Part shown: in pieces, positions 56,468 to 64,000 of the stretch
Layout: each line of letters opens with the position of its first letter
Position numbering within the stretch: the stretch's first letter is position 1
Assembly: GCF_003590095.1 (NCBI RefSeq)
Contig: NC_039490.1
Span: 5,473,834-5,537,833, forward strand
DNA: 64,000 nucleotides
Source: Trichoplusia ni
Taxonomy: Eukaryota > Arthropoda > Insecta > Lepidoptera > Noctuidae
Reading direction: 5' to 3'
The notes under the pieces: model-generated
Databases searched by the model: none
What the model was told of the DNA's origin: nothing
What the model saw: only the letters and a program-made list of their open reading frames with translations
Made by a program: the position numbers and the translations under genes

Positions 56468-56570
56468 TAAAATGAGTATTTGTGTGATCCACGAATGCTT
56501 GTTCAGAATATGGGTATTGAGCGTGTGACTTCAATGTTTGTAAAATCCAATGACTGTTTCTTAGTGCAAA
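56468..56570 (+). mobile_element. S1 SINE body fragment
   Basis: The words gtatttgtgtgatccacgaa, tgcttgttcagaatatgggt, gcgtgtgacttcaatgtttg and gaaac-like tccaatg match S1 after the B box. The head is missing. Confidence 0.6.
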
Positions 56571-57429
56571 AGTTTCTTTTTGAACGAATTAAAACGAAGA
56601 GAATATTGAGATTAAAACTCTTCCATTCACCTAGACTCGTGTCTACTTAACGTACAAGGGGTTCGAAGCACAATCCGAAAATTGTAATTTGATTACAAAA
56701 AATTGCGATTATAATGTATTTTGTGAGGTTTCTCATTCATTTTTGTGTCGACGATACACAAATCTTAACGCAACAGGGGAAAATTCTTACCAGACACCAG
56801 AAACAAACGACATTCTATTGCGAATTAACCCCAAAACAGTTTTAGAACGGTTTCCCATATTCCACGGTCCTGGCTTAAGTACTTAGCAAAAGGTTATATT
56901 AGTATCGAACATGGCGTCTGGGTTCAACGGCCGCAACAATGGGCCTGATTGCCGATATCCTGTACTTTACATTATTATTCCTTGGTCGTTCCCTGGGTCG
57001 CAAGCCAGGGTACAGCATTTTGAAGTTTGATTTTCAACGCGTGACTATAATTGTGATTTCGTGATGAATTATCGTCTTTTTTCGTTTCGCTTTTGTTTTA
57101 TTTAGCTTTAAAGTGTTAATTGTTTTTTTCTTTGTTTTATTCTATATTTGAAGTTCTTTTATTTTTGGTTTGGACTTGTTTGTTCAAGGATGTAGTGAAT
57201 TAGAAACTTGGCAATTAACATCGAATTTAAGAAAAGGCGTTTTATTTTTACATTATGTTAATAACCTTGTAGTATAAAAGGTTTCAAAAGAAGATGTCGA
57301 TCATCGACTATCGCATCATCTTGAGCCAAAACAAGTTTACAAATAATCATATGTATGTAAAATTCCTTTACAAGACAAAAGTCGTACCATTACCAACCAG
57401 TACGGGTGCTTAATTCACCGACCTTTCAA
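56571..57429. other. AT-rich sequence around a GC-elevated small ORF
   Basis: Apart from the small ORF at 56911-57030, nothing was recognised. The 65-codon frame at 56689-56886 has no support. Confidence 0.4.
56911..57030 (+). CDS. Unsupported 39-codon small ORF
   Basis: The start ATG lies in cgaacATGGCG. The frame reads MASGFNGRNNGPDCRYPVLY and ends GSQARVQHFEV before TGA. The stretch is more GC-rich than its flanks. It contains a 6-bp inverted repeat (ccctgg/ccaggg). No homologue is recognised; it could be a small peptide, an old coding fragment or a promoter patch with a YY1-like ATGGCG word. Confidence 0.15.
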   Translation: MASGFNGRNNGPDCRYPVLYIIIPWSFPGSQARVQHFEV

Positions 57430-57439
57430 AATGTGACCC

Positions 57440-57514
57440 CAGAATATTTTCTCTCGGCCACTAGTGGCGCAAGCGCATATAGACGCGCACATCATTTGCA
57501 GATGCACAAGCAAG
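57440..57514 (+). promoter_or_regulatory. CpG patch with splice donor, weak
   Basis: A locally CpG-richer stretch (gccactagtggcgcaagcgc, a 12-bp palindrome GCCACTAGTGGC followed by CTCF-like GTGGCGC) leads to a good donor, CAAG|GTGAGT (intron from 57515). A ttgcag acceptor lies only 13 nt before the donor. It may be a short first exon or an insulator-like site. Motif-only evidence. Confidence 0.2.
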
Positions 57515-60500
57515 GTGAGTAGGGTGACCATGATTGTGGATTAAGTAGGATAAAGTCTTAAAAAACGAAATAAATTGGCATTTTAACGTGCGTCTTACTA
57601 TGTATTCAATGAACGCAAGTAAAGTAAAATGTTGCGCAATGATTGGTAAATAAATTTTCAAAGGACTGATCAAACAAGTTTACCTTTTTTATATTAATGG
57701 AAACTTGATATGTTTATAATTTAAACATTTCTTGTGATAATTACAACGGCGCGGCGCTGTGATAGTCACTATTTACGTAGTCTCAGTGATTAAAGCAAAA
57801 ATTATTTAACATCTAGTACATATAATACGATATTTTACAAAATATCTTAATATATTTTAAAAAACTTGCAGGACTCTAGGTGATTAGCTGATTGGAACCA
57901 AAATCGATATGTTTTATATCTTTAATTATTTCTAAACATATCGTTTACAGTTTTTGTGAAAAGCATACATACAAGCTATATGTAAAGTCACGTATTACCT
58001 TGAAATCAAATACTTAATCTTATTCATATTAAAATCTCAGGAAGATCCTTCCCAATGAACATACAGTGTGGTTACAATAAATAGTAATACAACGAGTAAC
58101 GATGGACATTAATCATGTATCGCTACATTTTATATGTTTCGACATAGCTTATTGTGTAATAACGAGCGAATTTATTTATTTCCTGCATAATACTATTTTT
58201 TTAATTAAAATTATTCAAATGCATTTATATCAAAATTTGACCTACCGAACCCAGTATTGAAAGTAAAATAACATAATTGTTAAGATTTTAATACTGGTTA
58301 CTTATATCATCGTACAGCGACTTACCTTTATGGACCATTTTTGCAAATCATTTGTTTGTTTTTGTCAATATTTTTTTTTGGTTTGATTTAAACAATACAT
58401 TTATACTAATAGTACTTATATAAAGAGGGATTATGTTATTTCTGACTTTGTATTGGAAAACAGTTGAACCAATTTTAAAGTTTTTTTAACAATAAATAGA
58501 CATATTTTTGTGAATGTCATAGGCTATATTATATACCAAGTCCAAATATACCAAACTAAGTGCACACGTGTCATGCTAGTTAAAAATAGAAACGAAGGCA
58601 TTACACATAATCAAGGCAAAGTTAATTAATTATACGGGTAATTACTTGCTTAATAACTTTAAGTAATAATGAAAATATGATGTAATGTTATTGATTCTAC
58701 GTGTAGGTACTTTAAGTACACGTGTAAGTAACACGTGGTAACTGGTAAGATCTCATCACAGTATTTAATTACTGATAGGTAAAGTTGTATTTTAAATAGG
58801 TAAAAAAAACATTCTACTTTCTGTAAGGAGATTAAAATTTAATTTCGATTGATTAGGATTGTCCTACTATTAATCTGAGCGCATGGTCACATTATATCAT
58901 ATCTGCTCCTATTCCAATTTCAAATTAAATAAAAGCGTATACTTGTATCGTAAACCTTTGGTTGTCTCTTATAATAATAGCAGTATTTTGTTGCTTTTAA
59001 GATTCTCATTTATTTTATCAGATAAGTTTAACATACAATCTTTGTATGGTCTTGTAATTTTCTATGGTGTTCAACCTTTTTGCGATTAGTACCGGCGTTT
59101 GAAAAGAACAATAGCGTGTCTAATCGTGCAGTACTCCGCCGTAACTATGGTTACCAACTAAACTTGTTTACAACAAAAACACATACATACATTCATGCAT
59201 GCACGCATAATTTCACAGTTTTGCCGTAACATTCGTTTTGCTAAGTATTGTTGAGGTATGTTTACACTGTATAAATAACATAAAGGCTGAGTGTACATGG
59301 ACTTATTGCTCCAATTTGCAATTCAGCACCTTTGGAAATACATTCTAGGTAAAAATCTAGCGATTTTCGCTTTAACAATATACTTAGATCTGGAATCACA
59401 GTTTAAAGCAAACGTATCATTTAAAATGTGCCCAAACTTGTAATGAAGCCTTAAAGAAAAGATAACTAGCTTCATCTTACTGTGGCAAGATTTTTCTGGA
59501 TGGGACAAGTGTCCAAAATTTTGAAATTAATCGGACTTGTAGAACATGTTAACTTGATCATATTTGATCGCACTTTGGGTCGTGTATACGCAACCTTAAA
59601 TTCGTTCCACTAGCCATTGTTACGCGACCTGAGTCAGGGGTAGAGAAGCGTTTTGAATTTTATATGAAACCGACCGAAGGTTGGCGATCTATGTCAAGAG
59701 TATGTTGAACTTTTCCCTAAAATTGAAGGTTGGCTATTAAAGTCACGGTTGTTAATTCGTTAGGGTATCAATTTTGCTATTGTAAGTCACTTGTTTTTGT
59801 GTCAGTGGATTTGATTATATTTTTTTGTTTAAGGTCGTATTAGCGGGCTGGGATTATAATAAATATCGCAATAACATTGTTCCTGTAGTTAGATTGTGAC
59901 AAAATATACGTTACGCAACTGATTATTTCTATTTTAGATTATTTTTTAGTACATTTAACGGAAATATCGCATACGTACAAAAAAATCATTTCTATTTGCC
60001 TGTAACACGGCCTATTATTGTGCTATTATTATTGCACATAACTTATTATATCGCTTTGAGATTAGTAACAAAGAGAAAATAACTTAATTTAAAACTGACA
60101 GTGTCAGAAAGCATCGAATGCATGGAAACAATGAGAAAGAACGTAGTTAGTGTAGCTAGTTAGTATCTAAAGTACCTATCTACATAAGAGAAAGATTTTC
60201 CCCTTTGTTCGGATGACACGGATCTCGCATACATACTTACGACTAATGTATAACATGTAAGTTAAGGCTCATTTAAACAAGAAGACAAATATCGCTCGAG
60301 TTGTTATACAATGCCGGCAATGATACATTGCTTTTAACACCAAAGCTTGGAAGCCCAGCAATGTATAGCAACTCCCACGATATTTCTCGCATCGACGAAA
60401 TGAACCTTTAGTTCTACTACACGATTGTTTTGTTCATCAACAGTCTAAACAATTGAGGTTCACGTTTTGGGTAATGGCCGACGTAACTGTTTAAGATTCA

Positions 60501-61028
60501 AATATGGAAGAAAGAGAAAGAAAAATTTCTTTTTCGACGAAATTTGAATTTGGCACATAGCTTTACGGTTTTTTCCAGCTAGCTAGCAAAACTGTCAATG
60601 TAACAATTTTTTTTTAAATGCGATTTGTTATTTACTGTTCGGCTGCGTTTAGTTTTTGCTTCTATGATTTATAACGGTATAGAGAAGGTCAGATCTGTAC
60701 TTATCTCTGGTTAGGGTCTATCTAGTTTTGACCATGACATGCAATTTGCAACCAGTTGACATCCGAAAGGCAGTTTTAATAAGAAAATTGCAAGAACAGC
60801 ACAAAACATGAGTCAAGGTTTTAGAATTCTCAACCTTGCTAACACTTAAATATGATCTATTTATCTTTAATTATGGTTATTAGAATACACACTTAAATCC
60901 GACCTTATTACTAGAAGATCGATATCTCGATCACCAAATATTGAACAAAGATGACCTTTACGTGTGTGCACGTTTCTTATGCTACAGCCAGCGAAATAAA
61001 ACACAACTCTTATGAGAATTAGTATTCG
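57515..61028. other. Long AT-rich non-coding stretch
   Basis: No repeat copy or coding exon was recognised. Canonical E-box-like words (cacgtg and acacgtgt) cluster near 58706-58740. A 13-nt minus-strand start-exon candidate lies at 58326-58338 (see findings). Frames of 61-70 codons are unsupported. Confidence 0.4.
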
Positions 61029-61155
61029 ACTAGCTGTTGCCGGCGGCTGCGCCCGGTACGAATTGAAAAAAATTTCCACGGGAACATATAATCGGGATAA
61101 AACCTTTTCTTTGTGTAATTCAAAGTTTGGTTATAATCTTTTTGTATAGGTAAAA
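61029..61155 (+). mobile_element. Family B2 repeat, 3'-truncated
   Basis: It starts actagctgttgccggcggct and contains aatttccacgggaacatata, atcgggataaaacc and tggttataatc. Downstream sequence no longer matches the family. Confidence 0.7.
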
Positions 61156-61438
61156 CAACAGTAATTTCGTCCAATATTATTAGCGTCAACAGTTGGAAAT
61201 ACAATCCATCCAAAGAAACTTTCAGGGGTATAAAATAGTAGTCCGAATTATACCTAATTTGGTTTTAAGTAGTTTATTCTCTGGTACTAGTACAAAGCAT
61301 CAAGAGATGGCAATTTAATCATATTAAAGTAAAAATTCGTAGTAACAATACCACCTACATCCCAAATCTTTTTCTAGTGGAAAAAAATATTCCATTAATT
61401 AAAGTTAATTATGTTAAATCACTTCTGTTGCCGACGAT

Positions 61439-61577
61439 ACCGGCGCGTGCGCACGTGGTCTTGACATTTGCATTAGAACGCCCGCGCCGGTGCAGCGGTG
61501 TCAGCACGAAGTTTGCGCGAAACCCGAGTGTTATGGTTGCACTGTTTATGTTTATAAACACGTAATTTACTTGAAAG
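61439..61577 (+). promoter_or_regulatory. CpG-rich promoter candidate with first exon
   Basis: This is the strongest CpG cluster outside the 22.7-kb block. A 9-bp inverted repeat, accggcgcg (61439-61447) and cgcgccggt (61483-61491), flanks an E-box CACGTG. An initiator-like TCAGC lies at 61501. The segment ends in a perfect donor, AAAG|GTAAGTA (intron from 61578). Between them is a short upstream-type ORF, MVALFMFINT (61533-61565), which suggests an untranslated exon. Direction and exon extent are inferred. Confidence 0.4.
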
Positions 61578-62087
61578 GTAAGTACTTAGGAAGGTATTTT
61601 GGTAATTTGTTGGCTGCAAGTATTAGGGGTGTTTAGGTAATGTAAAACGGCATAGTGACGATGGGCAGAAGGACAACGGTGTCTCAGTAATAGGATTCCG
61701 TGTTTACTCTTTGCTGCGGAATAAAAAAAACAGTTCTAAAAGAAACAACTAAACTTTTCATATCATTCTTATCACATGCTACTTATTAAGATGGGCTCGG
61801 CATCAAGCTATGAAAGAGAAAAAAAAAAAACACTACCACCTTACATTTTTCTTTTATTTTTTCTGCCTACCTTAAACTTAAAGGCGTATTGACTATTGTT
61901 CTATGGTTCAAAGTAACATTTGCATTATTTTACAATGTGTCGCAAGAAATGACCCACTCTCGCAAACCTATGGCAGACAGTGTGAAAATTGAGTTTAGTT
62001 TGCGGGTCTATTCATCGAGATTTTCATAAAAATATGTTCTTGAACAGAAACACCTCCTTAAAAATAGACTAACATGTTATCATCTTC
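61578..62087. other. AT-rich sequence, intron if the exon upstream is real
   Basis: An A-run lies near 61821. Nothing else was recognised. Confidence 0.4.
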
Positions 62088-62250
62088 ATCAGCCCATATC
62101 CGTCCACTGCTGGACAGCCTCCCTAATTGCATCTTCTTGCATCATCTTTGACTATCATGTATCAAAGATTAATTCAAATTGGACTGATATTTTAGAGGAT
62201 AGAGCGTTCAAACATACAAACTTATTGATCTTTATTAGTATTGATGTGTT
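62088..62250. mobile_element. RTE-like tail (minus) next to a B1 3' tail (plus)
   Basis: At 62090-62125 the words catcagcccatatccgtcca and ctgctggacagcctcc are a reversed RTE-type tail. At 62172-62250 the words aattggactgatattttaga, gagcgttcaaacatacaaac and ttattagtattg match the B1 3' end. The two fragments are adjacent, pointing to repeated insertion. Confidence 0.55.
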
Positions 62251-63200
62251 GTCTGTCCGTCACGTTTTCTTACACTTGTAAAGTTCGTTATTATGCAAAT
62301 ACGATTATATCACGAATCGAAACCAAGGTTATTGTTATACGGATGTAGAAGGGGAAAACTTTTGCGTGAATTCGTTGTGCGTTATGGCAATCAAAGATTA
62401 TTTCCGTATTAAAGACGTTGGGTGCGTAATTATTGGAATATTTCATTTCTTTATGTATAAAGTATGCTTAGAAATATTGCGTCATAGAATTGGCCATATT
62501 AGTTAAAGAGCCCAGAGATTAATTGCATACGTATTTATAAGTACTAATGTTGATGGAAATATTAAGATCAAACGCAATGAACTGACAAAATATACTAGGT
62601 ATAATGATCCGGATTTATGCGGGACTTTGACACCATTTGTATAGTTCCATATCATTTTATCGTATGTGGGAGTTTGACTTCATAAGTTGTTTTTGAGGGG
62701 AAAGAGGAACCCTCTCCTGGTCTCAGAACTAGAAACACAAAGAAACACACCATATTCAGCCTCTCTTAACTTCTAACAAACACAATAATTTCCTACACCT
62801 TTCTTACCCAAATCTACATTACTAATCCTATTTCGGCAACCTTCACGTATTATAAAACCGGTACAACCTTATGTTAAGCAGAACTGACCGGAAAAGGCTA
62901 GTCGTCTGATTAAAACTCCCGTATTACGTTCTCAAGGCCGACGTAAACGAATTAAAGGTAACCGCGTCTACCTTTGTTTCGGTTCAGTTGGTTTATGTGT
63001 GTTTTATTACGAACCAGATTTGATTGACTGACCGGCTTGTGGTTATGAAAGTGCAGAACGTAAGATGCAAATGAGATTTATTGGGCGAGTAATTATGAAC
63101 GAAAAGTATTGTTTTTAACAAGGTATTGGTTGTAGAGGTAACATTGGCAGTCGTTCTATTTAAATGGCACATCTTTTGAATGTTCTGGCGAGGTGATTAC
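62251..63200. other. AT-rich non-coding sequence
   Basis: Nothing recognised. Confidence 0.45.
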
Positions 63201-63310
63201 TCGGCTATCCGAGTGGTTGAGGTTTCGCCGAAACCACGGGGTTTAATTCTCTTGTAGGATAAGTATTTGTATGATAAACGAATGCTTGTCTAGAGTTTTG
63301 GTGTCTCTAG
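63201..63310 (+). mobile_element. S1 SINE, damaged head
   Basis: The words cggctatccgagtggttgag (A-box region), ggggtttaattctc (degraded B box), gtaggataagtatttgtatg, gataaacgaatgcttgtcta and gagttttggtgtctc follow the S1 order. Confidence 0.65.
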
Positions 63311-64000
63311 CTGATTCCAAAACTTTGAGAATTCGGGAATTCTGAATTATTTGAGGAATGGAAGAATGGAGACAATAGTTTGACTTAATCTTAAAAGAAA
63401 ATATTAATTGCGCTCTGTTAAACTCGTATTTAAGATAAGTAATCAGAAATATTCGAAGTTATATTTTAAATGGCTCAACAATCAACCTTGCACCATTCCT
63501 CACACATAATACTGAAACTGAAATCGTCATTTCTACATAGTAGAGATAATAGCCAAGATATTAATCTTTAATGAAACATTATATTCGCTTAACCTTGTGC
63601 TAAGATAATTAGAAAGAACAACAGCTAATTGCATGATCGTCTTCACTGCTACGGTCGTTGGTTACTCACTTAATTGCAAGATTTGAATTTCAAACATTGT
63701 TGAGGTGTCGATTTTCGTACGTTTGCTATAGTGTATTATGAGACTTAATTATTATGTAATCAGAGAACGTTGGAAACACCTAATTGTACAGAACACTTTA
63801 TATAGTTACAAAGTCAATTAGAATTAGTCCTATTTTTCTGTTGTCGTGATTTCCACCTATATTCTAGTTTGTTCTCTTTCGCAAACAGTTTTTTTTAAAT
63901 GTAATATAAAAATACAATAAAAAAATTCAAAGCTCTAGGACACCAACCAATTTTCTTAATTCTTTTTTTTAATACCTATATTTAATAGGCAGGCAATCTA
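63311..64000. other. AT-rich non-coding sequence
   Basis: Nothing recognised. Confidence 0.45.

Noticed and set aside
1..64000. CRISPR array, operon, prophage or bacterial insertion sequence
   Set aside because: No regularly spaced repeats with unique spacers and no dense coding; all repeat families fit an insect nuclear genome.

Overview
The window looks like nuclear DNA from a lepidopteran insect, probably a noctuoid moth. It is strongly AT-rich. It is full of interspersed repeats that I recognise as lepidopteran: tRNA-headed SINEs, the 3' end of an RTE-type LINE (GEAYVQQ ending followed by a GAT tail), and repeat families carrying 'gttgcccgcgacttcgtcc' or 'cccaacatagttggg'. There is no bacterial organisation: no operons, Shine-Dalgarno sites, dense ORFs, CRISPR arrays or phage. 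Family names below (A, B1/B2, C, D, S1-S3) are local labels based on copies seen in this window.

No complete protein-coding gene is visible. Apart from frames running through the N gap, the longest ORF (143 codons) coincides with an inverted-repeat element. The window is best read as intergenic DNA or the interior of very long introns. The best gene evidence is small: a 44-nt exon-like segment at 48911-48954 (good acceptor, CAG|GTAAGC donor, one open frame); three promoter/first-exon candidates on the plus strand (about 29.36-30.13 kb, 44.91-44.98 kb and 61.44-61.58 kb); and a coding-like block at 6656-6784. None can be tied to a named gene.

Layout. 0-10 kb: a 226-bp element with a 12-bp target duplication, SINE and LINE fragments, a family C copy, the coding-like block and the RTE remnant. 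10-22 kb: mostly featureless AT-rich DNA with a B1 copy, a family A copy and a decayed SINE. 22-25 kb: a GC-elevated retroelement-like block and an almost intact S1 SINE. 25-38 kb: sparse DNA, the duplicated DRE-like promoter segment, SINEs and tandem B2 repeats. 38784-39783: an assembly gap of exactly 1000 N, inside or beside a repetitive element. 40-43.4 kb: a dense mobile-element cluster (two hAT-like MITEs in opposite orientation, a 551-bp TIR element with two CRE palindromes, and an S2 SINE nested in a B2 repeat). 44-50 kb: promoter-like segment, SINE pair, family C, a LINE tail and the micro-exon. 50-64 kb: B1 tandem, a hAT-like MITE with a clear 8-bp target duplication, family C copies (one containing a 23-bp inverted repeat) and a CpG-rich promoter with a perfect splice donor.

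I found no clear evidence of a new biological system. The most useful leads are the datable nested insertions, the duplicated DRE promoter, the micro-exon, SINEs carrying RTE-like tails, and the gap-associated repeat.
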